Assembly (NCBI GenBank): GCA_034359265.1
Contig: CP136897.1
Location: 37,249,501-37,313,500 of the forward strand
Length of the DNA stretch: 64,000 nt
Source: Canna indica
Lineage: Eukaryota > Streptophyta > Magnoliopsida > Zingiberales > Cannaceae
Direction of reading: 5' to 3'
The notes beneath the pieces were generated by a model that searched no databases, was not told where the DNA came from, and saw nothing but the letters and a program-made list of their open reading frames with translations. This document shows, piece after piece, positions 12,390-24,461 of this stretch. The translations under genes and the position numbers were made by a program. Every line of letters starts with the position of its first letter. Within the stretch, counting starts at the first letter, position 1.

Positions 12390-12717
12390 TTTTTTTACTA
12401 CCTATTTGATTGCACGACGAGATCATTTTTTTACCAATCTTTCTAACCAAACATTAAGGACGGACGACGTCGTCGCCATAAAATTTGGCTGTCGATCGCC
12501 CGCCGCAACCTCTACGTCCGGCTCGATCGACCAACCGACCCGAAAAATAACATTTCAATTATTATTTTTCGTTTAAACCGTGCGTAACTCCGTGAATTAT
12601 TGTTCAATTTCAGCTTTTCACGTGGCGCTGAAAGTCGCGCGAAGAGACTAAGAAAATGACCCCCGAACTCTCCCTCGGATGCTCACCCTTATTAGCGGAC
12701 GATCAGAAGTGCATATC

Positions 12718-12836
12718 GGGTGCGATCATACCAGCACTAACTCACTGGATCCCATCAGAACTCCGAAGTTAAGCGTGCTTGGGCGAGAGTAGTACTAGGA
12801 TGGGTGACCCCCTGGGATGTCCTCGCGTTGCACCTT
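12718..12836 (+). rRNA. 5S rRNA: 5S rRNA, ungrouped
   Basis: G25T, C29T, A101T, T109C. Confidence 0.97.
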
Positions 12837-13202
12837 TTTTTTTACTACCTATTTGATTGCACGACGAGATCATTTTTTTTACCAATCTTTCTAACCAAAC
12901 GTTAAGGACGGACGACGTCGTCGCCATAAATCTTGGCTGTCGATGGCCCGTGCGGGGCCCGCCGCAACCTCTACGGCTGGCTTGATCGACCAACCGACCC
13001 GAAAAATTAAAACTTTTAATTAAATAAGAAAAATAACATTTCAATTATTATTTTTCGTTTAAAACGGGCGTAACTCCGTGCATTATTGTCCGATTTTAGC
13101 TTTTCACGTGGCACTGAAAGGCGCGAGAAGAGACGAAGAAAATGACCCCGAGCTGTCCCTCGGACGCTGACCCTTATTAGCCGACGATCAGAATTGCATG
13201 AT

Positions 13203-13321
13203 GGGTGCGATCATACCAGCACTAACGCACCGGATCCCATCAAAACTTCGAACTTAAGCGTGCTTGATCGAGAGTAGTACTAGGATGGGTGACCCCCTGG
13301 GAAGTCCTCGTGTTGCACCGT
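13203..13321 (+). rRNA. 5S rRNA: 5S rRNA, group K
   Basis: Plain group K: G51C in Box A and TTGATCGAG at 62-70. Terminator region CCGTTTTTTTT. Confidence 0.96.
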
Positions 13322-13686
13322 TTTTTTTACTACCTATTTGATTGCACGACGAGATCATTTTTTTACCAATCTTTCTAAGCAAACATTGAGGACGGACGGC
13401 GTCGTCGCCATAAAATTTGGCTGTCGTTCGCCCGCGCGGGGCCCGCCGCAACCTCTACGGCCGGCTCGATCGACCTACCGACCCGAAAAATTAAAATTTG
13501 TAAATAAATAAGAAAAATAACATTTCAATTATTATTTTTCGTTTAAAACGGGCGTAACTACGTGCATTATTGTTCGATTTTAGCTTTACACGTGGCGCTG
13601 AAAGGCGCGCGAAGAGACGAAGAAAATGACCCCGAGCTGTCCCTCGGACGCTGACCCTTATTAGCCGATGATCAGAATTGCATGAC

Positions 13687-13805
13687 GGGTGCGATCATAC
13701 CAGCACTAACGCACCGGATCCCATCAAAACTTCGAACTTAAGCGTGCTTGATCGAGAGTAGTACTAGGATGGGTGACCCCCTGGGAAGTCCTTGTGTTGC
13801 ACCGA
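13687..13805 (+). rRNA. 5S rRNA: 5S rRNA, group K
   Basis: Group K plus C107T. Terminator region CCGATTTTTTT; the second T-run is followed by a duplicated TACTACC. Confidence 0.96.
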
Positions 13806-14174
13806 TTTTTTTACTACCTATTTGATTGCACGACGAGATCATTTTTTTTACTACCAATCTTTCTAACCAATCGTTAAGGACGGACGACGTCGTCGCCATA
13901 AAATTTGGCTGTCCGTCGCCCGTGCGGGGCCAATCGCAACCTCTACGGCCGGCTCGATCGACCAACCGACCCGAAAAATTAAAATTTGTAAATAAATAAG
14001 AAAAATGACATTTCAATTATTATTTTTCGTTTAAAACGGGCGTAACTACGTGCATTATTGTCCGATTCCAGCTTTTCACGTGGCGCTGAAACGCGCGGGA
14101 AGAGACGAAGAAAATGACCCCGAGTTGTCCCTCGGACGCTCACCCTTATTAGCCGACGATCAGAAGTGCATGAC

Positions 14175-14293
14175 GGGTGCGATCATACTAGCACTAATGC
14201 ACCGGATCCCATTAGAACTCCGAAGTTAAGCGTGCTTGCGCGAGAGTGGTACTAGGATGGGTGACCCCTTCGGAAGTCCTCGTGTTGCACCTT
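14175..14293 (+). rRNA. 5S rRNA: 5S rRNA, group C2
   Basis: Group C2 plus C24T and C39T. Confidence 0.97.
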
Positions 14294-14659
14294 TTTTTTT
14301 ACTACCTATTTGATTGCTCGATGAGATCATTTTTTTTACCAATCTTTCTAACCAAACGTTAAGGACGGAGGACGTCGTCGCCATAAAATTTGGCTGTCGA
14401 TCGCCCGCGCGGGGCCCGCCGCAACCTGTACAGCCGGCTCGATCGACCAACCGACCCAAAAAATTTAAATTTGTAAATAAATAAGAAAAATGACATTTCA
14501 ATTATTATTTTTCGTTTAAAACGGGCGTAACTCCGTGCATTATTGTCCGATTCCAGCTTTTCACGTGGCGCTGAAACGCGCGCGAAGAGACGAAGAAAAT
14601 GACCCCGAGTTGTCCCTCGAATGCTCACCCTTATTAGCCGACGATCAGAAGTGCATGAC

Positions 14660-14778
14660 GGGTGCGATCATACTAGCACTAACGCACCGGATCCCATCAG
14701 AACTCCGAAGTTAAGCGTGCTTGCGCGAGAGTGGTACTAGGATGGGTGACCCCTTCGGAAGTCCTCGTGTTGCACCTT
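14660..14778 (+). rRNA. 5S rRNA: 5S rRNA, group C2
   Basis: Plain group C2; terminator run ends TTTTCAC. Confidence 0.97.
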
Positions 14779-15144
14779 TTTTTTCACTACCTATTTGATT
14801 GCTCGATGAGATCATTTTTTTTACCAATCTTTCTAACCAATCGTTAAGGACGGACGACGTCGTCGCCATAAAATTTGGCTGTCGATCGCCCGTGCGGGGC
14901 CCGCCGCAACCTGTACAGCCGGCTCGATCGACCAACCGACCCAAAAAATTAAAATTTGTAAATAAATAAGAAAAATGACATTTCAATTATTATTTTTCGT
15001 TTAAAACGGGCGTAACTCCGTGCATTATTGTCCGATTCCAGCTTTTCACGTGGCGCTGAAACGCGCGCGAAGAGACGAAGAAAATGACTCCGAGTTGTCC
15101 CTCGGACGCTCACCCTTATTAGCCGACGATCAGAAGTGCATGAC

Positions 15145-15263
15145 GGGTGCGATCATACTAGCACTAACGCACCGGATCCCATCAGAACTCCGAAGTTAAG
15201 CGTGCTTGCGCGAGAGTGGTACTAGGATGGGTGACCCCTTCGGAAGTCCTCGTGTTGCACCTT
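15145..15263 (+). rRNA. 5S rRNA: 5S rRNA, group C2
   Basis: Plain group C2; 970 bp after the copy at 14,175 and sharing its spacer type. Confidence 0.97.
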
Positions 15264-15629
15264 TTTTTTTACTACCTATTTGATTGCTCGATGAGATCAT
15301 TTTTTTTACCAATCTTTCTAACCAAACGTTAAGGACGGACGACGTCGTCGCCATAAAATTTGGCTGTCGATCGCCCGCGCGGGGCCCGCCGCAACCTGTA
15401 CAGCCGGCTCGATCGACCAACCGACCCAAAAAATTTAAATTTGTAAATAAATAAGAAAAATGACATTTCAATTATTATTTTTCGTTTAAAACGGGCGTAA
15501 CTCCGTGCATTATTGTCCGATTCCAGCTTTTCACGTGGCGCTGAAACGCGCGCGAAGAGACGAAGAAAATGACCCCGAGTTGTCCCTCGAATGCTCACCC
15601 TTATTAGCCGACGATCAGAAGTGCATGAC

Positions 15630-15748
15630 GGGTGCGATCATACTAGCACTAACGCACCGGATCCCATCAGAACTCCGAAGTTAAGCGTGCTTGCGCGAGA
15701 GTGGTACTAGGATGGGTGACCCCTTCGGAAGTCCTCGTGTTGCACCTT
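15630..15748 (+). rRNA. 5S rRNA: 5S rRNA, group C2
   Basis: Plain group C2; 970 bp after the copy at 14,660, with the same TTTTCAC. Confidence 0.97.
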
Positions 15749-16114
15749 TTTTTTCACTACCTATTTGATTGCTCGATGAGATCATTTTTTTTACCAATCT
15801 TTCTAACCAAACGTTAAGGACGGACGACGTCGTCACCATAAAATTTGGCTGTCGATCGCCCGCGCGGGGCCCGCCGCAACCTGTACAGCCGGCTCGATCG
15901 ACCAACCGACCCAAAAAATTAAAATTTGTAAATAAATAAGAAAAATGACATTTCAATTATTATTTTTCGTTTAAAACGGGCGTAACTCCGTGCATTATTG
16001 TCCGATTCCAGCTTTTCACGTGGCGCTGAAACGCGCGCGAAGAGACGAAGAAAATGACCCCGAGTTGTCCCTCGAATGCTCACCCTTATTAGCCGACGAT
16101 CAGAAGTGCATGAC

Positions 16115-16233
16115 GGGTGCGATCATACTAGCACTAACGCACCGGATCCCATCAGAACTCCGAAGTTAAGCGTGCTTGCGCGAGAGTGGTACTAGGATGG
16201 GTGACCCCTTCGGAAGTCCTCGTGTTGCACCTT
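16115..16233 (+). rRNA. 5S rRNA: 5S rRNA, group C2
   Basis: Plain group C2; its spacer has GAGATCTTTTTTTTTACC and AATATTTCAATATT. Confidence 0.97.
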
Positions 16234-16599
16234 TTTTTTTACTACCTATTTGATTGCACGACGAGATCTTTTTTTTTACCATTCTTTCTAACCAAACGTT
16301 AAGGACGGACAACGTCGTCGCCATAAAATTTGGCTGTCGATCGCCCGCGCGGGGCCCGCCGCAACCTCTACGGCCGGCTCGATCGACCAACCGACCCGAA
16401 AAATTAAAATTTGTAAATAAATAAGAAAAATAATATTTCAATATTATTTTTCGTTTAAAACGGGTGTAACTCCGTGCATTATTGTCCGATTTCAGCTTTT
16501 CACGTGGCGCTGAAAGGCGCGCAAAGAGACAAAGAAAATGACCCCCGAACTCTCCCTCAGATGCTCACCCATATTAGGCGACGATCGGAAGTGCATATT

Positions 16600-16722
16600 G
16601 GGTGTGATCATACCAGCACTAACGCATCTGATCCCATCAGAACTTCGAAGTTAAGCGTGCTTGGGCGAGAGTAGTACTAGGATGGGTGACCCCCTAGGAA
16701 GTCCTCCCTCGCATTGCATCTT
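16600..16722 (+). rRNA. 5S rRNA: 5S rRNA with 4-base insertion
   Basis: C6T, C28T, G30T, C46T, G97A, T109C, G110A, C116T, and four extra bases (CCTC repeated) after residue 107, which offset helices I and V. Probably not a functional 5S RNA. Confidence 0.93.
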
Positions 16723-17088
16723 TTTTTTTACTACCTATTTGATTGCATGACTAGATCATTTTTTTTACCAATCTTCCTAACCAAACGTTAAGGACGGACG
16801 ACGTCGTCGCCATAAATCTTGGCTGTCGATAACCCGCGCGGGGCCCGCCGCAACCTCTACGGCCGGCTCGATCGACCAACCGACACGAAAAATTAAAATT
16901 TGTAAATAAATAGGAAAAATAACATTTCAATTATTATTTTTCGTTTAAAACGGGCGTAACTCCGTGCATTATTGTCCGATTTCAGCTTTTCACGTGGCGC
17001 TGAAACGTGCGCGAAGATACGAAGAAAATGACCCCGAGTTGTCCCTCGGACGCTCACCCTTATTAGCCGACGATCAGAAGTGCATGAC

Positions 17089-17207
17089 GGGTGCGATCAT
17101 ACTAGCACTAACGCACCGGATCCCATCAGAACTTTGAACTTAAGTGTGCTTGCGCGAGAGTGTTACTAGGATGGGTGACCCCTTGGGAAGTCCTCGTGTT
17201 GCACCTT
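17089..17207 (+). rRNA. 5S rRNA: 5S rRNA, group C-like
   Basis: C15T, C46T, C47T, G51C, C57T, G65C, A74G, G75T, C95T. Last gene of duplication copy 1. Confidence 0.96.
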
Positions 17208-17572
17208 TTTTTTTACTACCTATTTGATTGCACGACGAGATCATTTTTTTTACCAATCTTTCGAACCAAACGTTAAGGACGGACGACGTCGTCGCCATAA
17301 AATTTGGCTATCGATCGCCCGCGCGGGGCCCGCCGCAACCTCTACGGCCGGCTCGATCGACTAACTGACCCGAAAAATTAAAATTTGTAAATAAATAAGT
17401 AAAATAACATTTAATTAAAATTTTTCGTTTAAAACGGGCGTAAGTCCGTGCATTACTGTCCGATTTTAGCTTTTCACGTGGCGCTGAAAGGCGCGCGAAG
17501 AGACGAAGAAAATGACCCCCGAACTCTCCCTCGGACGCTCACCTTATTAGCCGATGATAAGAAGTGCATATC

Positions 17573-17691
17573 GAGTGCGATCATACCAGCAGTAACGCAA
17601 CGGATCCCATCAGAACTCCGAAGTTAAGCGTGCATGGGCGAGAGTAGTACTAGGATGTGTGACCCCTTCGGAAGTCCTCGTGTTGCACCTT
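17573..17691 (+). rRNA. 5S rRNA: 5S rRNA, group F
   Basis: Group F plus C20G, C28A and G97C. Confidence 0.96.
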
Positions 17692-18057
17692 TTTTTTTAT
17701 TACCTATTTGATTGCACGACGAGATCATTTTTTTTACCAATCTTTCTAACCAAACGTTAAGACCGGACGACGTCGTCCGAATAAATCTTGGCTGTCGATC
17801 GCCCGCGCGGGGCCCGCCGCAACCTCTACTGCCGGCTCGATCGACCAACCGACCCGAAAAATTAAAATTTGTAAATAAATAAGAAAAATAACATTTCAAT
17901 TATTATTTTTCGTTTAAAACGGGCGTAACTCCGTTCATTATTGTCCGATTTCAGCTTTTCACGAGGCGCTGAAAGGCACGCGAAGAGACGAAGAAAATGA
18001 CCCCGAGTTGTCCCTCGGACGCTCACCCTTATTAGCCGACGATCAAAAGTGCATGAC

Positions 18058-18175
18058 CGGTGCGATCATACTAGCACTAACGCACCGGATCCCATCTGAA
18101 CTCCGAAGTTAAGCGTGCGTGGGCGAGAGTAGTACTAGGATGGGTGACCCCTGGGAAGTCCTCGTGCTGCACTTG
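18058..18175 (+). rRNA. 5S rRNA: 5S rRNA, group D
   Basis: Plain group D, one C short in 91-95. Confidence 0.95.
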
Positions 18176-18540
18176 TTTTTTTACTACCTATTTGATTGCA
18201 CGACGAGATCATTTTTTTACCAATCTTTCTAACCAAACGTTAAGGACGGACGACGTCGTCGTCATAAATCTTCGCTGTCGATTGCCCGCGCGGGGCCCGC
18301 CGCAACCTCTACGGCCGGCTCGATTGACCAACCGACCCGAAAAATTAAAATTTGTAAATAAATAAGAAAAATAACATTTCAATTATTATTTTTCGTTTAA
18401 AACGGGCGTAACTCCGTGCATTACTGTCCGATTTCAGCTTTTCACGTGGCGCTGAATGGCACGCTAAGAGACGAAGAAAATGACCCCGAGTTGTCCCTCG
18501 GACGCTCACCCTTATTAGCCGACGATCAGAAGTGCATGAC

Positions 18541-18659
18541 GGGTGCGATCATACTAGCACTAACGCACCGGATCCCATCAGAACTCCGAAGTTAAGGGTG
18601 CTTGGGCGAGAGTAGTACTAGGATGGGTGACCCCTTGGGAAGTCCTTGCGTTGCACCTT
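18541..18659 (+). rRNA. 5S rRNA: 5S rRNA, group B
   Basis: Group B plus C107T, as at 637. The following spacer lacks 8 bp (GGCCCGTCTAC). Confidence 0.97.
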
Positions 18660-19017
18660 TTTTTTTACTACCTATTTGATTGCACGACGAGATCATTTTT
18701 TTTACCAATCTTTCTAACCAAACGTTAAGGACGGACGACGTCGTCGCCATAAATCTTGGCTGTCGATCGCCCGCGCGGGGCCCGTCTACTGCCGGCTCGA
18801 TCGATCAATCGACCCGAAAAATTAAAATTTGTAAATAAATAAGAAAAATAACATTTCAATTATTATTTTTCGTTTAAAACGGGCGTAACTCCGTGCATTA
18901 TTGTCCGATTTCAGCTTTTCACGTGGCGCTGAAAGGCGCGCGAAGGGACGAAGAAAATGACCCTGAGCTGTCCCTCGGACGCTCACCCTTATTAGCCGAC
19001 GATCAGAAGTGCATGAT

Positions 19018-19135
19018 GGGTGCGATCATAGCAACACTAACGCACCGGATCCCTTCAAAAATCCGAAGTTAAGCGTGCTTGGGCGAGAGTAGTACTAGGA
19101 TGGGTGACCCCTGGGAAGTCCTCGTGTTGCACCTT
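19018..19135 (+). rRNA. 5S rRNA: 5S rRNA, group E
   Basis: Group E plus G17A, and one C lost in 91-95. Confidence 0.96.
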
Positions 19136-19500
19136 TTTTTTTACTACCTATTTGATTCCACGACGAGATCATTTTTTTTACCAATCTTTCTAACCAAACG
19201 TTAAGGACGGACAACTTCGTCGCCATAAACCTTGGCTGTCGATCTCCCGCGCGGGGCCCGCCGCAACATCTACGGCCGGCTCGATCGACCAACAGACCCG
19301 AAAAATTAAAATTTGTAAATAAATAATAAAAAAACATTTCAATTATTATTTTTCATTTAAAACGGGCGTAACTCCGTGCATTATTGTCCGATTTCAGCTT
19401 TTCACGTGGCGCTGAAAGGCACGCGAAGAGACGAAGAAAATGACCCCGAGTTGTCCCTCGGACGCTCACCCTTATTAGCCGACGATCAGAAGTGCATGAC

Positions 19501-19619
19501 GGGTGCGATCATACAAGCACTAACGCACCGGATCCCATCAGAACTCCGAAGTTAAGCGTGCTTGCGCGAGAGTGGTACTAGGATGGGTGACCCCTTGGGA
19601 AGTCCTTGTGTTGCACCTC
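19501..19619 (+). rRNA. 5S rRNA: 5S rRNA, group C-like
   Basis: C15A, G65C, A74G, C95T, C107T. Terminator region CCTCTTTTTTT. Confidence 0.97.
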
Positions 19620-19985
19620 TTTTTTTACTACCTATTTGATTGCACGACGAGATCATTTTTTTTACCAATCTTTCTAACCAAACGTTAAGGAAGGACGACG
19701 TCGTCGCCATAAATCTTGGCTGTCGAGCACCCGCGCGGGTCCCGCCGCAACCTCTACGGCTGGCTCGATCGATCAACCGACCCGAAAAATTAAAATTTGT
19801 AAATAAATAATAAAAATAACATTTCAATTATTATTTTTCGTTTAAAACGGGCGTAACTCCGTGCATTATTGTCCGATTTCAGCTTTTCACGTGGCGCTTA
19901 AAGGCACGTGAAGAGACGAAGAAAATGACCCCGAGTTGTCCTTCGGATGATCACCCTTATTAGCCGACGATCAGAAGTGCATGAC

Positions 19986-20102
19986 CGGTGCGATCATACT
20001 AGCACTAACGCACCGGATCCCATCTGAACTCCGAAGTTAAGCGTGCGTGGGCGAGAGTAGTACTAGGATGGTGACCCCTGGGAAGTCCTCGTGCTGCACT
20101 TG
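19986..20102 (+). rRNA. 5S rRNA: 5S rRNA, group D
   Basis: Group D and also one G lost in the GGG at 85-87 of Box C, two bases short in all. Confidence 0.94.
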
Positions 20103-20467
20103 TTTTTTTACTACCTATTTGATTGCACGACGAGATCATTTTTTTACCAATCTTTCTAACCAAACGTTAAGGACGGACGACGTCGTCGTCATAAATCTTG
20201 GCTGTCGATCGCCCGCGCGGGGCCCGCCGCAACCTCTACGGCCGGCTCGATCGACCAACCGACCCGAAAAATTAAAATTTGTAAATAAATAAGAAAAATA
20301 ACATTTCAATTATTATTTTTCGTTTAAAACGGGCGTAACTCCGTGCATTATTGTCCGATTTCAGCTTTTCACGTGGCGCTGAAAGGCACGCGAAGAGACG
20401 AAGAAAATGACCCCGAGTTGTCCCTCGGACGCTCACCCTTATTAGCCGACGATCAAAAGTGCATGAC

Positions 20468-20586
20468 GGGTGCGATCATACTAGCACTAACGCACCGGAT
20501 CCCATCAGAACTCCGAAGTTAAGCGTGCTTGCGCGAGAGTGGTACTAGGATGGGTGACCCCTTGGGAAGTCCTCGCGTTGCACCTT
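20468..20586 (+). rRNA. 5S rRNA: 5S rRNA, group C1
   Basis: Plain group C1. Confidence 0.97.
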
Positions 20587-20953
20587 TTTTTTTACTACCT
20601 ATTTGATTGCACGACGAGATCATTTTTTTTACCAATCTTTCTAACCAAACGTTAAGGACGGACGACATCGTCGCCATAAAATTTGGCTGTCGATCGCCCG
20701 CGCGGGGCCCGCCGCAACCTCTACGGCCGGCTCGATCGACCAACCGACCCGAAAAATTAAAATTTGTAAATAAATAAGAAAAATAACATTTCAATTATTA
20801 TTTTTCGTTTAAAACGGGCGTAACTCCGTGCATTATTGTCCGATATCAGCTTTTCACGTGGCGCTGAGAGGTGCGCAAAAAGACGAAGAAAATGACCCCC
20901 GAACTCTCCCTCGGACGCTCACCCTTATTAGCCGACGATCAGAAGTGCATATC

Positions 20954-21072
20954 GGGTGTGATCATACCAGGACTAACGCACCGGATCCCATCAGAACTCC
21001 AAAGTTAAGGGTGCTTGGGCGAGAGTAGTACTAGGATGGGTGACCCCTTGGGAAGTCCTTGCGTTGCACCTT
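20954..21072 (+). rRNA. 5S rRNA: 5S rRNA, group M
   Basis: Group M plus C18G, G48A and C107T. Confidence 0.96.
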
Positions 21073-21437
21073 TTTTTTACTACCTATTTGATTGCACGAC
21101 GAGATCATTTTTTTTACCAATCTTTCTAACCAAACGTTAAGGACGGACGACGTCGTCGCCATAAATCTTGCCTGTCGATCGCCCGCGCGGGGTCTGCCGC
21201 AACCTCTACTGCCGGCTCGATCGACCAACCGACCCGAAAAATTAAAATTTGTAAATAAGTAAGAAAAATAACATTTCAATTATTATTTTTCGTTTAAAAC
21301 GGGCGTAACTCCGTGCATTATTGTCCGATTTCAGCTTTTCACGTGGCGCTGAAAGGCGCGCGAAGGGACGAAGAAAATGACCCTGAGCTGTCCCTCGGAC
21401 GCTCACCCTTATTAGCCGACGATCAGAAGTGCATGAT

Positions 21438-21556
21438 GGGTGCGATCATAGCAACACTAACGCACCGGATCCCTTCAAAAATCCGAAGTTAAGCGTGCTT
21501 GGGCGAGAGTAGTACTAGGATGGGTGACCCCCTAGGAAGTCCTCGTGTTGCACCTT
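21438..21556 (+). rRNA. 5S rRNA: 5S rRNA, group E
   Basis: Group E plus G17A and G97A. Confidence 0.97.
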
Positions 21557-21921
21557 TTTTTTTACTACCTATTTGATTCGACGACGAGATCATTTTTTTT
21601 ACCAATCTTTCGAACCAAACGTTAAGGACGGACGACGTCGTCGCCATAAAATTTGGCTATCGATCGGCCGCGCGGGGCCCGCCGCAACCTCTACGGCCGG
21701 CTCGGTCGACTAACCGACCCGAAAAATTAAAATTTGTAAATAAATAAGTAAAATAACATTTAATTAAAATTTTTCGTTTAAAACGGGCGTAAGTCCGTGC
21801 ATTACTGTCCGATTTTAGCTTTTCACGTGGCGATGAAAGGCGCGCGAAGAGACGAAGAAAATGACCCCCGAACTCTCCCTCGGACGCTCACCTTATTAGC
21901 CGATGATCAGAAGTGCATATC

Positions 21922-22040
21922 GAGTGCGATCATACCAGCAGTAACGCACCGGATCCCATCAGAACTCCGAAGTTAAGCGTGCATGGGCGAGAGTAGTACT
22001 AGGATGTGAGACCCCTTCGGAAGTCCTCGTGTTGCACCTT
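21922..22040 (+). rRNA. 5S rRNA: 5S rRNA, group F
   Basis: Group F plus C20G, T88A (Box C) and G97C. Confidence 0.96.
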
Positions 22041-22406
22041 TTTTTTTACTACCTATTTGATTGCACGACGAGATCATTTTTTTTACCAATCTTTCTAACC
22101 AAACGTTAAGAACGGACGACGTCGTCCCAATAAATCTTGGCTGTCGATCGCCCGCGCGGGGCCCGCCGCAACCTCTACTGCCGGCTCGATCGACCAACAA
22201 ACCCGAAAAATTAAAATTTGTAAATAAATAAGAAAAATAACATTTCAATTATTATTTTTCGTTTAAAACGGGCGTAACTCCGTTCATTATTGTCCGATTT
22301 CAGCTTTTCACGAGGCGCTGAAAGGCACGCGAAGAGACGAAGAAAATGACCCCGAGTTGTCCCTCGGACGCTCACCCTTATTAGCCGACGATCAAAAGTG
22401 CATGAC

Positions 22407-22524
22407 CGGTGCGATCATACTAGCACTAACGCACCGGATCCCATCTGAACTCCGAAGTTAAGCGTGCGTGGGCGAGAGTAGTACTAGGATGGGTGACCCC
22501 TGGGAAGTCCTCGTGCTGCACTTG
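22407..22524 (+). rRNA. 5S rRNA: 5S rRNA, group D
   Basis: Plain group D; duplicate of the copy at 154. Confidence 0.95.
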
Positions 22525-22889
22525 TTTTTTTACTACCTATTTGCTTGCACGACGAGATCATTTTTTTACCAATCTTTCTAACCAAACGTTAAGGACGGAC
22601 GACGTCGTCGTCATAAATCTTCGCTGTCGATTGCCCGCGCGGGGCCCGCCGCAACCTCTACGGCCGGCTCGATTGACCAACCGACCCGAAAAATTAAAAT
22701 TTGTAAATAAATAAGAAAAATAACATTTCAATTATTATTTTTCGTTTAAAACGGGCGTAACTCCGTGCATTATTGTCCGATTTCAGCTTTTCACGTGGTG
22801 CTGAAAGGCACGCGAAGAGACGAAGAAAATGACCCCGAGTTGTCCCTCGGACGCTCACCCTTATTAGCCGACGATCAGAAGTGCATGAC

Positions 22890-23008
22890 GGGTGCGATCA
22901 TACTAGCACTAACGCACCGGATCCCATCAGAACTCCGAAGTTAAGGGTGCTTGGGCGAGAGTAGTACTAGGATGGGTGACCCCTTGGGAAGTCCTTGCGT
23001 TGCACCTT
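22890..23008 (+). rRNA. 5S rRNA: 5S rRNA, group B
   Basis: Group B plus C107T; duplicate of 637. Confidence 0.97.
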
Positions 23009-23374
23009 TTTTTTTACTACCTATTTGATTGCACGACGAGATCATTTTTTTTACCAATCTTTCTAACCAAACGTTAAGGACGGACGACGTCGTCGCCATA
23101 AATCTTGGTTGTCGATCGCCCGCGCGGGGCCCGCCGCAACCTCTACTGCCGGCTCGATCGATCAATCGACCCGAAAAATTAAAATTTGTAAATAAATAAG
23201 AAAAATAACATTTCAATTATTATTTTTCGTTTAAAACGGGCGTAACTCCGTGCATTATTGTCCGATTTCAGCTTTTCACGTGGCGCTGAAAGGCGCGCGA
23301 AGGGACGAAGAAAATGACCCTGAGCTGTCCCTCGGACGCTCACCCTTATTAGCCGACGATCAAAAGTGCATGAT

Positions 23375-23493
23375 GGGTGCGATCATAGCAACACTAACGC
23401 ACCGGATCCCTTCAAAAATCCGAAGTTAAGCGTGCTTGGGCGAGAGTAGTACTAGGATGGGTGACCCCCTGGGAAGTCCTCGTGTTGCACCTT
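23375..23493 (+). rRNA. 5S rRNA: 5S rRNA, group E
   Basis: Group E plus G17A; duplicate of 1,122. Confidence 0.97.
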
Positions 23494-23858
23494 TTTTTTT
23501 ACTACCTATTTGATTCCACGACGAGATCATTTTTTTTACCAATCTTTCGAACCAAACGTTAAGGACGGACGACGTCGTCGCCATCAAATTTGGCTATCGA
23601 TCGCCCGCGCGGGGCCCGCCGCAACCTCTACGGCCGGCTCGATCGACTAACCGACCCGAAAAATTAAAATTTGTAAATAAATAAGAAAAATAACATTTAA
23701 TTAAAATTTTTCGTTTAAAACGGGCGTAAGTCCGTGCATTACTGTCCGATTTTAGCTTTTCACGTGGCGCTGAAAGGCGCGCGAAGAGATGAAGAAAATG
23801 ACCCCCGAACTCTCCCTCGGACGCTCACCTTATTAGCCGACGATCAGAAGTGCATATC

Positions 23859-23977
23859 GAGTGCGATCATACCAGCACTAACGCACCGGATCCCATCAGA
23901 ACTCCGAAGTTAAGCGTGCATGGGCGAGAATAGTACTAGGATGTGTGACCCTTTCGGAAGTCCTCGTGTTGCACCTT
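23859..23977 (+). rRNA. 5S rRNA: 5S rRNA, group F
   Basis: Group F plus G72A, C94T and G97C; duplicate of 1,606. Confidence 0.96.
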
Positions 23978-24343
23978 TTTTTTTACTACCTATTTGATTG
24001 CACGACGAGATCATTTTTTTTACCAATCTTTCTAACCAAACGTTAAGAACGGACGACGTCGTCACAATAAATCTTGGCAGTCGATCGCCCGCGCGGGGCC
24101 CGCCGCAACCTCTACTGCCGGCTCGATCGACCAACCGACCCGAAAAATTAAAATTTGTAAATAAATAAGAAAAATAACATTTCAATTATTATTTTTCATT
24201 TAAAACAGGCGTAACTCCGTTCATTATTGTCCGATTTCAGCTTTTCACGAGGCGCTGAAAGGCACGCGAAGAGACGAAGAAAATGACCCCGAGTTGTCCC
24301 TCGGACGCTCACCCTTATTAGCCGACGATCAAAAGTGCATGAC

Positions 24344-24461
24344 CGGTGCGATCATACTAGCACTAACGCACCGGATCCCATTTGAACTCCGAAGTTAAGC
24401 ATGCGTGGGCGAGAGTAGTACTAGGATGGGTGACCCCTGGGAAGTCCTCGTGCTGCACTTG
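24344..24461 (+). rRNA. 5S rRNA: 5S rRNA, group D
   Basis: Group D plus C39T and G58A; duplicate of 2,091. Confidence 0.95.

Larger units (their letters stand above)
14175..16120. repeat. Dimeric higher-order 5S repeat, 970-bp period
   Basis: Two spacer types alternate: one with AAATTTAAATTTG (near 14,461 and 15,431), the other with the terminator region TTTTTTTTCAC (near 14,777 and 15,747). Group C2 genes lie between them. Copy 2 of the large duplication has lost exactly one such dimer (970 bp). Confidence 0.8.
1..17251. repeat. Segmental duplication, copy 1
   Basis: Matches 22,254-37,080 unit by unit, including private variants and spacer indels. The offset is 22,253 bp from the left edge to about 3.8 kb, 21,767 bp to about 5 kb, 20,796 bp to about 15 kb, and 19,826 bp to the end. 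Each change of offset is a whole number of 5S units. The match ends just after TACCAATCTTTC (17,251) where the two copies pass into different spacers. The left end probably lies outside the window. Confidence 0.9.
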
